Origin: an uncultured Phascolarctobacterium sp.
GTDB lineage: Bacteria > Bacillota > Negativicutes > Acidaminococcales > Acidaminococcaceae
Direction of reading: 5' to 3'
NCBI GenBank assembly: GCA_900553055.1
Contig: USBV01000108.1
Span: 1-5,432 of the forward strand
Length of the DNA: 5,432 bases
Part shown: piece after piece, positions 1 through 5,423 of the stretch
Layout: each line of letters begins with the position of its first letter
Position numbering within the stretch: position 1 is the first letter of the stretch
Notes under the pieces: model-generated
What the model was told of the DNA's origin: nothing
Seen by the model: the letters and a program-made list of their open reading frames with translations, nothing else
Databases searched by the model: none
Made by a program: the position numbers and the translations under genes

Positions 1-165
1 CGCTACGCCGGCGACGGAGAAGATAAACGTTATGACGCCGATAAGCGATACAGCGGGAACGATGTAAACCGAGAGCGCCGCAAATGAGATGCCTACGGCT
101 AGGGCGTCGATTGAGGTGGCGATGGCGAGGATCAGGTACTCGCCCAGGTTGATCTTTTCGGCATC
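1..165 (-). other. MntP-like C-terminal-half fragment inside the scpA frame
   Basis: About 50 residues (frame residues 94-144) match the second repeat of MntP, an inner-membrane Mn(II) efflux pump built of two three-helix repeats. The SxDA motif (S107, D109, A110) corresponds to the conserved acidic residue of the second repeat, which is known to matter for manganese export. It is followed by an amphipathic stretch and a second hydrophobic helix, as in MntP. The first repeat is absent: upstream is ScpA sequence. Isoleucine is coded ATC in 8 of 9 cases here, against 3 of 8 in the ScpA part, and hand-counted GC is about 58% over 1-240 against about 40% over 241-420. This suggests a different source for the segment. 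The boundary is approximate, somewhere in 160-200. The family match is from memory of motifs, not a search. Confidence 0.65.
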
Positions 166-432
166 CTTGCCGTCGCCCTCGTCCTCATCCTCGCGCGCCT
201 CCTTGGGCAGCAGCATGCGCGACTTAATTTGCAAAAGCGTAGCCGCCATCACAAGAAATTCGCTTGCCAGCCCCATATCAAACTCCTGCAAATTGCGCAA
301 ATAACCAATATATTGCTCCGTGATTTCCACAATGGGAATATCATAGATATCAATTTTATTGCTCTCGATTAAATGCATAAGTAAATCGAGAGGACCTTCA
401 AAGGCAGTCAGCTTTAAGGATACATCACTCAT
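1..432 (-). CDS. scpA: ScpA N-terminal part joined in frame to an MntP-like membrane segment (partial, runs off the edge)
   Basis: The frame opens at the ATG at 432 and stays open for 144 codons to the window edge. Residues 1-77 are typical of ScpA, the kleisin subunit of the Smc-ScpAB condensin that organises and segregates the chromosome: [13 protein letters not shown] near residue 11, [15 protein letters not shown] at 27-41, and [18 protein letters not shown] at 60-77. A normal ScpA then has an acidic linker and about 150 more residues ending in a winged helix that binds Smc. Here, after the acidic stretch [10 protein letters not shown] (81-90), the frame instead reads [17 protein letters not shown] (102-118) and a further hydrophobic segment. 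These match the second half of MntP manganese exporters, not ScpA. The gene follows the site-2 protease gene by 9 bases and has only a weak AGG ribosome site, so translation is probably coupled. The N-terminal identification is firm. The joined state may be an assembly chimera. Confidence 0.85.
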   Translation of the reverse strand, partial: MSDVSLKLTAFEGPLDLLMHLIESNKIDIYDIPIVEITEQYIGYLRNLQEFDMGLASEFLVMAATLLQIKSRMLLPKEAREDEDEGDGKDAEKINLGEYLILAIATSIDALAVGISFAALSVYIVPAVSLIGVITFIFSVAGVA

Positions 433-441
433 AAGCCTACC

Positions 442-1062
442 CTAAAAAACAATGCTCAACAGCCCCTGAATGAGACGCAGATAGCCATTCGCCAAGGGAT
501 TGATAATCATGCTGGTGATGCCGGTGAAAACCAGGGCAATCAAAATATAAAAGCCATAGCGGTCCACAATCTCGTTAAACTGCCAGGACTGCTTAGCCGG
601 CAGCAGCTCACTCAATATGCGGGAGCCGTCCAAGGGAGGCACCGGAATCAGGTTAAAAAAGGCAAACCACACATTATACAGCTGCATCCAGAACAAAAAC
701 TTATACAAGCCATCGCTGAGCATGCCCATACGGCCTAACAGTGCCATCATCAAGGCAGCCAAAAAGCACAGGAATAAATTAGCCGCCGGACCGGCAAAGG
801 ATACCTTCAAAATACCCTCGCGGCGATTGCGGAAATTGTTGACGTTGATAGGCACGCCCTTAGCCCAGCCAAAGCCTGCCACCACCAGCAAAATAGCACC
901 AATCGGGTCCAAATGCGCCATCGGATTAAAGGTCAAGCGTCCCATGTAGCGCGCAGTGGGGTCCCCCATGCTGTCGGCACACTGAGCGTGGGCATATTCA
1001 TGAATAGAAATCGCAAACAGCAGCGCCGGGATGCGATAAATCATTGAAGCAAAATCTAACAT
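442..1062 (-). CDS. Site-2 protease family (M50) membrane metalloprotease
   Basis: This is a 206-residue multi-pass membrane protein of the short site-2 protease type (peptidase M50B, YwhC-like), which cleaves substrates within the membrane using zinc. The zinc-binding HEYAH (residues 21-25) lies in the first hydrophobic segment. It is followed by the NPMAHLDPIG motif (46-55), the AGPAAN motif (90-95) that begins another helix, and NLIPVPPLDG (137-146), whose aspartate is the third metal ligand. A C-terminal hydrophobic segment completes the core. No PDZ or CBS domain is present, as usual for this subgroup. The natural substrate is unknown for most such proteins. I chose the ATG at 1062 because GGAGG lies 5 bases before it. 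The in-frame ATG at 1074 overlaps that same Shine-Dalgarno sequence and has none of its own. The gene is first in an operon with scpA. Confidence 0.92.
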   Translation of the reverse strand: MLDFASMIYRIPALLFAISIHEYAHAQCADSMGDPTARYMGRLTFNPMAHLDPIGAILLVVAGFGWAKGVPINVNNFRNRREGILKVSFAGPAANLFLCFLAALMMALLGRMGMLSDGLYKFLFWMQLYNVWFAFFNLIPVPPLDGSRILSELLPAKQSWQFNEIVDRYGFYILIALVFTGITSMIINPLANGYLRLIQGLLSIVF

Positions 1063-1065
1063 TAT

Positions 1066-1072
1066 TTCCTCC
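1066..1072 (-). promoter_or_regulatory. Ribosome binding site that decides the site-2 protease start
   Basis: The minus strand reads GGAGGAA here, 5 bases before the ATG at 1062. The alternative in-frame ATG at 1072-1074 shares its last base with this site, so it would lack a ribosome site. The short form (206 residues) is therefore preferred. Confidence 0.75.
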
Positions 1073-1117
1073 ATCTATAGTACTAAAGAATGTAGTAGAC
1101 ACACTTCTAATATTACA

Positions 1118-1147
1118 ATTATACAACATCTGGTGCCGCTTAGTCAA
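1118..1147 (-). promoter_or_regulatory. Sigma-A-type promoter for the site-2 protease/scpA operon
   Basis: On the minus strand TTGACT (1147-1142) and TATAAT (1123-1118) are separated by 18 bases, so the -35 matches consensus at 5 of 6 and the -10 at 6 of 6. Transcription would begin near 1111 and leave a leader of about 50 bases. The -35 box overlaps the T-rich tail of the crotonase gene's terminator just upstream. Confidence 0.7.
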
Positions 1148-1187
1148 AAGAAAAAGGAATCGCCAGCATGAATTATGTGACGATTCC
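1147..1187 (-). terminator. Factor-independent terminator of the crotonase gene
   Basis: On the minus strand GGAATCG (1187-1181) pairs perfectly with CGATTCC (1162-1156) across an 18-base loop that can form an inner 3-bp stem. TTTTTCTTTT follows directly. The hairpin starts 12 bases past the crotonase stop codon. It has no T-run on the plus strand, so it acts in one direction. Confidence 0.8.
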
Positions 1188-1199
1188 GTAAAGCTTTAG

Positions 1200-1976
1200 T
1201 TATTTACCTGTGAACACAGCAGCGCGCTTTTCATAGAAGGCAGCAATACCTTCCTTGCAGTCGTCGGTGCCCATGAGCAGGGGCTGTGTGGTTTCTTCAA
1301 TGTTCAGCACTTCATCCAAGGTCAGGCTGGTATCGTTCAAATATTTTTTGGTCAGGCCAATAGCAATGGGTGCGCTAGCTGCCAAACGAGCAGCCATTTC
1401 GTAAACCTTGTCCTTCAGGTATTCTTCTTCGATAACATCGTTCACCATGCCCAAACGCTCGGCAGTGGGTGCATCGATTAAATCGCCGGTAAACATCAGC
1501 TCTTTTGCTTTGTGAATGCCAATAGCGCGCGGCAGGAAATACAAGCCGCCGCAGTCAGGAATCAGGGCTACCTTGGCAAAGCTTTCGCCAAATTTAGCCT
1601 TATGGGAAGCATAGATTAAATCGCAGGCCAGCATCAGGTTTACACCTGCACCAGCAGTTACGCCATTAATCCAGGCGATAATGGGCTTTTCGATTACAGT
1701 AATGCGTTTAGCAACGGCGCCAACCTTGGCAATAAAGCTTTTCTTGGCAGCAGTGCCCTCTAAGCCATTCAAAAAGCTGAGGTCACCACCTGCGCAAAAT
1801 GCCTTACCATTACCGGTGAGCACGATGCAGCGCACTGCTTCGTCATTCTCAGCCTTGGTCAGGGCTTCGTGCAGACCATCGATTAAAGCATCATTCATAG
1901 AGTTCAAGCTCTTGGGGCGGTTCATGGTAATGGTAGCAATACCATTTTCCACAGCGTATAATACAGCATCTTCCAT
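1200..1976 (-). CDS. Crotonase-fold acyl-CoA enzyme, PaaG-like enoyl-CoA isomerase type
   Basis: This is a 258-residue single-domain enoyl-CoA hydratase/isomerase superfamily protein of full family length. It shows the N-terminal motif ITMNRPKSLNSMN (16-28), the first oxyanion-hole and CoA-binding motif CAGGDL (61-66), and the second oxyanion region NGVTAGAGVNL (104-114). The two glutamates that catalyse hydration in classical hydratases are replaced: N113 takes the first position and F133 the second. Instead, D141 in ALIPDCGG (137-144) matches the catalytic aspartate of PaaG-type isomerases. I infer that it shifts a double bond in an acyl-CoA rather than adding water. The actual substrate is unknown. 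The start at 1976 is chosen because AAAGGAG lies 9 bases upstream, and the -10 box at 2013-2018 puts the transcript start downstream of the longer ATG at 2033. The gene has its own promoter and terminator and no pathway neighbours. Confidence 0.88.
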   Translation of the reverse strand: MEDAVLYAVENGIATITMNRPKSLNSMNDALIDGLHEALTKAENDEAVRCIVLTGNGKAFCAGGDLSFLNGLEGTAAKKSFIAKVGAVAKRITVIEKPIIAWINGVTAGAGVNLMLACDLIYASHKAKFGESFAKVALIPDCGGLYFLPRAIGIHKAKELMFTGDLIDAPTAERLGMVNDVIEEEYLKDKVYEMAARLAASAPIAIGLTKKYLNDTSLTLDEVLNIEETTQPLLMGTDDCKEGIAAFYEKRAAVFTGK

Positions 1977-2012
1977 GGGGAACAACTCCTTTACTGAATC
2001 TTTGATGCTTCT

Positions 2013-2021
2013 ATTATACCA
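2013..2021 (-). promoter_or_regulatory. Extended -10 promoter of the crotonase gene
   Basis: The minus strand reads TGGTATAAT (2021-2013), a full extended -10. No good -35 is seen at 16-18 bases upstream, which extended -10 promoters tolerate. The predicted start near 2006 leaves a leader of about 30 bases before the ATG at 1976. Confidence 0.65.
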
Positions 2022-2093
2022 TATCTTGGGCAATAGTGCAGAAAAATTAGTAAATAGCCTGCAACGTTCTCAGTTCTCATTGCTTACACAAAC

Positions 2094-2122
2094 AAAAAAG
2101 CTCTGGGTACAAACCCAGAGCT
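2094..2122 (-). terminator. Factor-independent terminator of tRNA-Asn
   Basis: On the minus strand AGCTCTGGGT (2122-2113) pairs perfectly over 10 bp with ACCCAGAGCT (2108-2099) around a 4-base loop, followed by six T residues. It begins about 10 bases after the tRNA's CCA end. The plus strand lacks a T-tract after the stem, so it serves the minus strand only. Confidence 0.9.
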
Positions 2123-2131
2123 AAAATCAGC

Positions 2132-2207
2132 TGGCTCCCCGAGTAGGACTCGAACCTACGACGCCCTGATTAACAGTCAGGTGTTCTACCGACTGAACTA
2201 TCGGGGA
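2132..2207 (-). tRNA. tRNA-Asn(GTT): tRNA-Asn (anticodon GTT), CCA encoded
   Basis: The minus strand folds into a complete 76-base cloverleaf. The acceptor stem is TCCCCGA/TCGGGGA, the D-arm GTTC/GAAC has an AGTCGGTA loop, and the anticodon arm CCTGA/TCAGG has the loop CTGTTAA, giving GTT, which reads asparagine codons AAC and AAT. The variable loop has 5 bases. The T-arm GTAGG/CCTAC has the loop TTCGAGT. Discriminator base G and an encoded CCA complete the 3' end. All stems pair without mismatch, so the gene looks functional. It stands alone with its own strong promoter and terminator. No integration-type duplication of its 3' end is seen in the window. Confidence 0.98.
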
Positions 2208-2255
2208 ATGATACCGGATGCTTGAACTTTTGTATCGCTCAACATCACGAATGTT

Positions 2256-2315
2256 ATTATAAGCTTTTCCAAGTACTTTGTCAACACTTTTTTGCAAAAA
2301 AATCTATGTTTTTTT
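2256..2315 (-). promoter_or_regulatory. Strong consensus promoter of tRNA-Asn with A/T-tract upstream region
   Basis: On the minus strand TTGACA (2284-2279) and TATAAT (2261-2256) are perfect consensus boxes with an ideal 17-base spacer. Upstream are three A or T runs: A7 at 2309-2315, T7 at 2296-2302 and A6 at 2288-2293. They resemble an UP element or curved DNA typical of stable-RNA promoters. Predicted start is near 2249, giving a leader of about 42 bases that RNase P would remove. Confidence 0.85.
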
Positions 2316-2325
2316 CGAGAGCTGC

Positions 2326-2386
2326 AAAAAGGGTTATTAAGCTGCTATAAAACTATTAAAGACAAATACTAGCAAGTGCTGCTTAA
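2326..2386 (-). terminator. Weak candidate terminator after the YhcH-family gene
   Basis: On the minus strand TTAAGCAGC (2386-2378, overlapping the stop codon) can pair with GCAGCTTAA (2345-2337) at 8 of 9 positions across a long AT-rich loop. A T5 run (2330-2326) comes 6 bases after the stem. The long loop and offset T-run make it a poor terminator, but nothing better is seen before the tRNA promoter. Confidence 0.3.
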
Positions 2387-2859
2387 GCCTCAACCTTCAC
2401 CACGATTTTTTGCACATGGGTAATTTCGCCTTCGCCACAGCAGCCATTTGCACAGTTGGGACGGTGCAGCTCCCAGGGGAAGAAAATAGCAAAATCGCCG
2501 GCATTTAAAACAGCACAGTTCTTTTCCTTGGGGTCGGCATAGAAAATTACGTCATTTTCCTCAGCTAGGTTTTCCGTTTCTACATTGGCCTCAGTCAAGG
2601 GAGTGAACCAAATGGTTTCGCTGCCCTGCGCAACATATTGCACATCAATATATTGATTGTGCTTTTCGGCGCGGCGCTGTGTCTTAGGCTCGGTGTCATA
2701 GGTGTTCACACGAGCGAACACATGGCGACCATCGATTTCGTATTCACCATTGGGGATTTTACTAAAATCAGTTGCTGCAATATAAGCCAAGGCTTGCGCC
2801 AAACGGGGGCTCACAAAGGGCAGCAGCTTGTAGATATCTTTTTTATTACCAGTAAGCAT
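2383..2859 (-). CDS. YhcH/YjgK/YiaL (EbgC-like, DUF386) cupin-fold protein
   Basis: This is a 158-residue cytosolic protein of normal family length with no signal peptide or membrane segment. Family marks are G-Y-x-IDG at 38-44, the VNTYDT stretch (51-56), AEKHNQYIDVQY (64-75) with likely metal ligands E65 and H67, a G-x-E-x-I stretch at 79-83, FAIFFPWELHRP (123-134) with likely metal ligand H132, and the closing KIVVKV (151-156). Relatives include YhcH/NanQ of sialic-acid operons, YiaL, and EbgC, the small beta subunit of evolved beta-galactosidase, so sugar metabolism or sugar anomer handling is the family theme. No sugar gene is beside it here, so the substrate cannot be assigned. The loop after H132 carries C136, C140 and C141. 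The start is supported by AAGGAGG 7 bases upstream. It is divergent from the ABC-F gene. Confidence 0.9.
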   Translation of the reverse strand: MLTGNKKDIYKLLPFVSPRLAQALAYIAATDFSKIPNGEYEIDGRHVFARVNTYDTEPKTQRRAEKHNQYIDVQYVAQGSETIWFTPLTEANVETENLAEENDVIFYADPKEKNCAVLNAGDFAIFFPWELHRPNCANGCCGEGEITHVQKIVVKVEA

Positions 2860-2891
2860 AACTAGGCCTCCTTACTTTTTTACCTATGTCC

Positions 2892-2920
2892 ATTATAACA
2901 GAGTAATTTGCTGTTGACAA
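2892..2920 (-). promoter_or_regulatory. Promoter of the YhcH-family gene
   Basis: On the minus strand TTGTCA (2920-2915, 5 of 6 matches) and TATAAT (2897-2892) have a 17-base spacer, and the -10 is extended (TGTTATAAT). The predicted start near 2885 leaves a leader of about 25 bases that contains the AAGGAGG ribosome site at 2873-2867. Confidence 0.75.
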
Positions 2921-2935
2921 CGGGCCTGCAGGGCC

Positions 2936-2965
2936 TTCTCAAAGGTGCTTAGCATATGTTATAAT
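2936..2965 (+). promoter_or_regulatory. Promoter of the ABC-F gene
   Basis: An extended -10, TGTTATAAT, lies at 2957-2965, with a weak -35 TTCTCA (4 of 6) at 2936-2941 and an 18-base spacer. The predicted start near 2972 leaves a leader of about 50 bases. This falls after the upstream in-frame ATGs at 2945 and 2969, which supports the ATG at 3023 as the real start. Confidence 0.65.
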
Positions 2966-3022
2966 ATAATGTCTGATTTTGTGCTAATTTTTTTATTATA
3001 TGAAATAAGAAAGAGGTTTCTA

Positions 3023-4579
3023 ATGAGTTATTTGAACGTCACCAATGTGTCTCATTCCTTTGGCGGTCGCCAAATCTTAGAAAATGTATTCTTTAAGCTC
3101 CAACGCGGTGAGCATGTAGGCCTGGTTGGTGCTAATGGCGAGGGTAAATCCACCTTTTTGAACATCGTTACCGGCCACGTGCTGCCCGATGATGGCAAGG
3201 TAGAATGGCCCGGCAAGGCCACTGTGGGTTATTTAGACCAGCAAAGCACCCTGCAAAAGGGTATGACTATTCGCGAGGTGCTGCACACTGCCTTTGATGC
3301 TCTCTACGAAAAGGAGCAGCAAATGCTGGAATATTACGAAAAAATGGGCGATGCCACTCCGGAAGAAATGGATAAGATGATGAACGCTGTGGGCGAAATC
3401 CAAACGGAGCTGGAGCATGCCGGCTTTTATTCCCTGGACAGCAAGATTGAAGAATTTGCTAACGGCCTCGGCTTGGGCAGTATCGGCCTCGATAAGGACG
3501 TGAGCGAGCTTAGTGGCGGTCAACGCAGCAAGGTGCTGCTGACGAAGCTGCTGCTGCAAAACTCCCAAATCTTGTTGCTAGACGAGCCCACCAACTATTT
3601 GGACGTGGAGCACATCGAATGGCTCACCAAATTCCTGCAGGATTACGAGCATGCCTTCATTTTGATTTCCCATGACGTGCCCTTCCTGAACAATGTTTGT
3701 AACGTAATTTATCATCTGGAAAACTGCGAGCTCACCCGTTATACCGGTAACTACGATAAATTCCAAGAGATGTACGCCATCTACCAAGCGCAAAAGGCTA
3801 GTGCCTATGAGCGCCAGCAGCAGGAGGTTGCGAAGCTGGAGGACTTCATCGCGCGCAACAAGGCTCGCGTAGCCACCACCAATATGGCCAAGAGCCGTCA
3901 GCGCAAGCTGGACAAGATGGAAATGATTGAAAAGCCACGCGAAAAGATTAAGCCCACCTTCCAATTTAAGGAAGCACGCACTCCCAGCCGCTTCATCGTG
4001 GAGGCCAAGGACTTGGTGCTGGGCTATGATAGCGCGCTGACGCGTCCCGTTACCTTTAATTTAGAGCGTGGCCAAAAGATTGCTATCAAGGGCGTCAACG
4101 GCCTTGGCAAAACCACGCTTTTGAAGACGATTTTGGGCATTATTCCTCCCTTCAGCGGCAAGGTGGAGCTGGGCGAATTCCTAGAGCCGGGCTATTTTGA
4201 GCAGGAGGAGCGCGAAAAGAACGACAAAACTGCGCTAGAGGATGTATGGGATGCCTATCCCGGTATGACCAACTACGAGGTGCGTGCTGCTTTGGCTGGC
4301 TGCGGCCTGACCAACGAGCACATCACTAGCAAGGTGTTCGTGCTGAGCGGCGGCGAAGCCGCCAAGGTGCGCCTGTGCAAGGTGATGCTCAAGGACGTGA
4401 ACTGGCTGGTGCTGGACGAGCCCACCAACCATCTCGATGTGGACGCTAAGGAGGAGCTGCAAAGAGCGCTAAAGGCTTTTAAGGGCAGCGTGCTGTTGGT
4501 ATCACATGAGCCTGAATTTTACGAGGGATGGGTGGATAAGGTTTGGAATATCGAGGACTGGACTACAAAGATTATATAG
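3023..4579 (+). CDS. ABC-F family ATPase (two ABC cassettes, no membrane domain)
   Basis: This is a 518-residue soluble protein with two tandem ATP-binding cassettes. Cassette 1 has Walker A GANGEGKST (36-44), signature LSGGQ (163-167), Walker B ending in D187-E188, and the H-switch H217. Cassette 2 has Walker A GVNGLGKTT (357-365), signature LSGGE (441-445), Walker B D465-E466, and H495. Between them, roughly 255-315, is a charged helical linker (RQQQEVAKLEDFIARNKARV and onward), corresponding to the P-site tRNA interaction motif of ABC-F proteins. The protein lacks membrane helices and ends right after cassette 2, with no C-terminal extension. ABC-F proteins act on the ribosome E site, resolving stalls or protecting it from antibiotics. 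The YbiT-like style suggests a housekeeping factor rather than drug resistance, but that is inference. The start at 3023 has AAGAGG 6 bases upstream and follows the predicted transcript start. All catalytic motifs are intact. Confidence 0.93.
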   Translation: MSYLNVTNVSHSFGGRQILENVFFKLQRGEHVGLVGANGEGKSTFLNIVTGHVLPDDGKVEWPGKATVGYLDQQSTLQKGMTIREVLHTAFDALYEKEQQMLEYYEKMGDATPEEMDKMMNAVGEIQTELEHAGFYSLDSKIEEFANGLGLGSIGLDKDVSELSGGQRSKVLLTKLLLQNSQILLLDEPTNYLDVEHIEWLTKFLQDYEHAFILISHDVPFLNNVCNVIYHLENCELTRYTGNYDKFQEMYAIYQAQKASAYERQQQEVAKLEDFIARNKARVATTNMAKSRQRKLDKMEMIEKPREKIKPTFQFKEARTPSRFIVEAKDLVLGYDSALTRPVTFNLERGQKIAIKGVNGLGKTTLLKTILGIIPPFSGKVELGEFLEPGYFEQEEREKNDKTALEDVWDAYPGMTNYEVRAALAGCGLTNEHITSKVFVLSGGEAAKVRLCKVMLKDVNWLVLDEPTNHLDVDAKEELQRALKAFKGSVLLVSHEPEFYEGWVDKVWNIEDWTTKII

Positions 4580-4588
4580 TTCTATAGC

Positions 4589-4687
4589 GGCGTCCAATAA
4601 GGCATCATCTACTTCGGTGTGGCTCCTTGAAGTATTATATATACGTCTGCGTCGCCACACCTCGTATCTAATACCTTCTTGAACGCC
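4589..4687. repeat. Nested imperfect inverted repeat of about 100 bases
   Basis: Outer arms at 4589-4602 and 4674-4687 (GGCGTCCAATAAGG and CCTTCTTGAACGCC) pair at 12 of 14 positions. In a minus-strand RNA one mismatch becomes a G-U pair, giving 13 of 14. Inner arms at 4616-4623 and 4654-4661 (GGTGTGGC and GCCACACC) pair at 8 of 8. A possible AT-rich third stem pairs 4575-4580 with 4704-4709. A rival 6-bp hairpin, TACTTC/GAAGTA (4610-4615 with 4629-4634), would trap the inner left arm in its loop. The element begins 10 bases after the ABC-F stop codon, ahead of the terminator. It could be a dispersed repeat, a small mobile-element relic or a structured RNA. I do not recognise the family. Confidence 0.6.
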
Positions 4688-4716
4688 CATAAATGTAGCT
4701 TTTACTATAATATAAC

Positions 4717-4762
4717 AAAGCACTGCTTGCGCATTAATTTGCGTAGCAGTGCTTTTTGTTTT
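4717..4762 (+). terminator. Factor-independent terminator of the ABC-F gene, possibly shared with the glycosylase gene
   Basis: AAAGCACTGCT (4717-4727) pairs perfectly over 11 bp with AGCAGTGCTTT (4745-4755). The apical region adds CGCA/TGCG (4730-4733 with 4740-4743). On the plus strand TTTTTGTTTT follows. Read from the minus strand the T-tract is only TTTGTTATATT, so termination of the convergent glycosylase transcript here would be weaker. It lies 137 bases after the ABC-F stop and 4 bases from the glycosylase stop. Confidence 0.85.
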
Positions 4763-4766
4763 ACTC

Positions 4767-5423
4767 TTATAAATAATCGTGCACTCTTTTCTTAAAGAGC
4801 TTGAACAAGTCCACCTTCTCGGCCGACATGAATTCATAGCCCGGCGCCAGCAGCGCTGCGCGCTCCCTTGCCGCCTCTAAATCGTGGAACACATCCCACT
4901 TCGCAGCCACCAAGGAGTGCCCTGTCAGCCGCAAAAGATAGGCCGGGTGATACGTGGCAATGCAGTCAAAGCCCTGCTCCGTGCGGAACCACTGCCCCCT
5001 ATCCCTAGTGATGCGCATATCTGGGTTGCCCAAATAATGCATCGCCACACCACCCAAAGCTACGATAACCTTGGGTTGGATGATTGCTAGCTCCCTATCC
5101 AGCCACCGCTTGGCACAAAAGGCTGCCTCAGCAATATCCGGCGTGCGGTTATTTTTAGGCCGACACTTAATTACATTCGTAGTCAGCACCCTATCCCGCG
5201 TCATCTTCGCTGCCCACAGCGCCTTATCTAGCAACTGTCCCGAGGGGCCAATCAAAGGACAGCCATATTCATCCTCCACACCCCCGGGCCCCTCGCCCAC
5301 GAACACGATGGGGCTTGCCGGATTGCCAAACCAGCCTACGGGAGCAATGGCCTCCTGCCTAAAGGGACAGGCCTCACAGGCAGCCAGCTCCCGCTCTAAG
5401 CTATTTAAATCCATAGTATCCAT
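4767..5423 (-). CDS. Family 4 uracil-DNA glycosylase with a 4Fe-4S cluster
   Basis: This 218-residue enzyme removes uracil from DNA, from cytosine deamination or misincorporation, and so starts base excision repair. The cluster ligands are evident: C16 and C19 (CEAC), C87 (IKCRP) and C103. Motif 1 is VGEGPGGVED (42-51), followed by PLIGPSGQLLDKAL (56-69), then TTNVIKCRP (81-89), and the catalytic-pocket motif YHPAYLL (158-164) with H159. This pattern is that of family 4, not the Ung family. After the usual end of the domain there is a tail of about 30 residues (APGYEFMSAEKVDLFKLFKK, near 193-212) ending in basic residues. The start is uncertain. ATGs at 5423 and 5414 are both possible, no clear ribosome site is visible, and the frame stays open to the window edge, so a slightly longer protein is possible. 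Confidence 0.92.
   Translation of the reverse strand: MDTMDLNSLERELAACEACPFRQEAIAPVGWFGNPASPIVFVGEGPGGVEDEYGCPLIGPSGQLLDKALWAAKMTRDRVLTTNVIKCRPKNNRTPDIAEAAFCAKRWLDRELAIIQPKVIVALGGVAMHYLGNPDMRITRDRGQWFRTEQGFDCIATYHPAYLLRLTGHSLVAAKWDVFHDLEAARERAALLAPGYEFMSAEKVDLFKLFKKRVHDYL

Noticed and set aside
617..949. Plus-strand open frame antisense to the site-2 protease gene
   Set aside because: It is a shadow of the real gene: it has no ribosome site, its composition is not protein-like, and the minus-strand frame carries all the conserved motifs.
2288..2301. Perfect palindrome TTTTTTGCAAAAAA as a terminator or operator
   Set aside because: The stem would be only A-T pairs with no GC core. It is better explained as part of the A/T-tract region upstream of the tRNA promoter.
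3000..3008. Two-codon upstream frame (ATG AAA TAA) in the ABC-F leader, as a possible attenuation peptide
   Set aside because: It has no ribosome site and no terminator or anti-terminator hairpins around it, and it is easily explained by chance in an AT-rich leader.
2945..3022. N-terminal extension of the ABC-F protein (26 residues, starting MLSICYNIM)
   Set aside because: The predicted transcription start near 2972 lies downstream of this ATG, there is no ribosome site, and the ABC domain begins normally at the ATG at 3023.
4679..4711. Plus-strand TTGAAC and TATAAT as a promoter for a small RNA
   Set aside because: The spacer is 21 bases, and the transcript would consist of little more than the terminator hairpin. 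The AT-rich context makes a TATAAT match likely by chance.
4502..4837. A 111-residue minus-strand open frame across the convergent gap
   Set aside because: It overlaps both the ABC-F 3' end and the glycosylase 3' end, has no ribosome site at any ATG, and runs through the terminator hairpin and the inverted repeat. The peptide matches no family I know.
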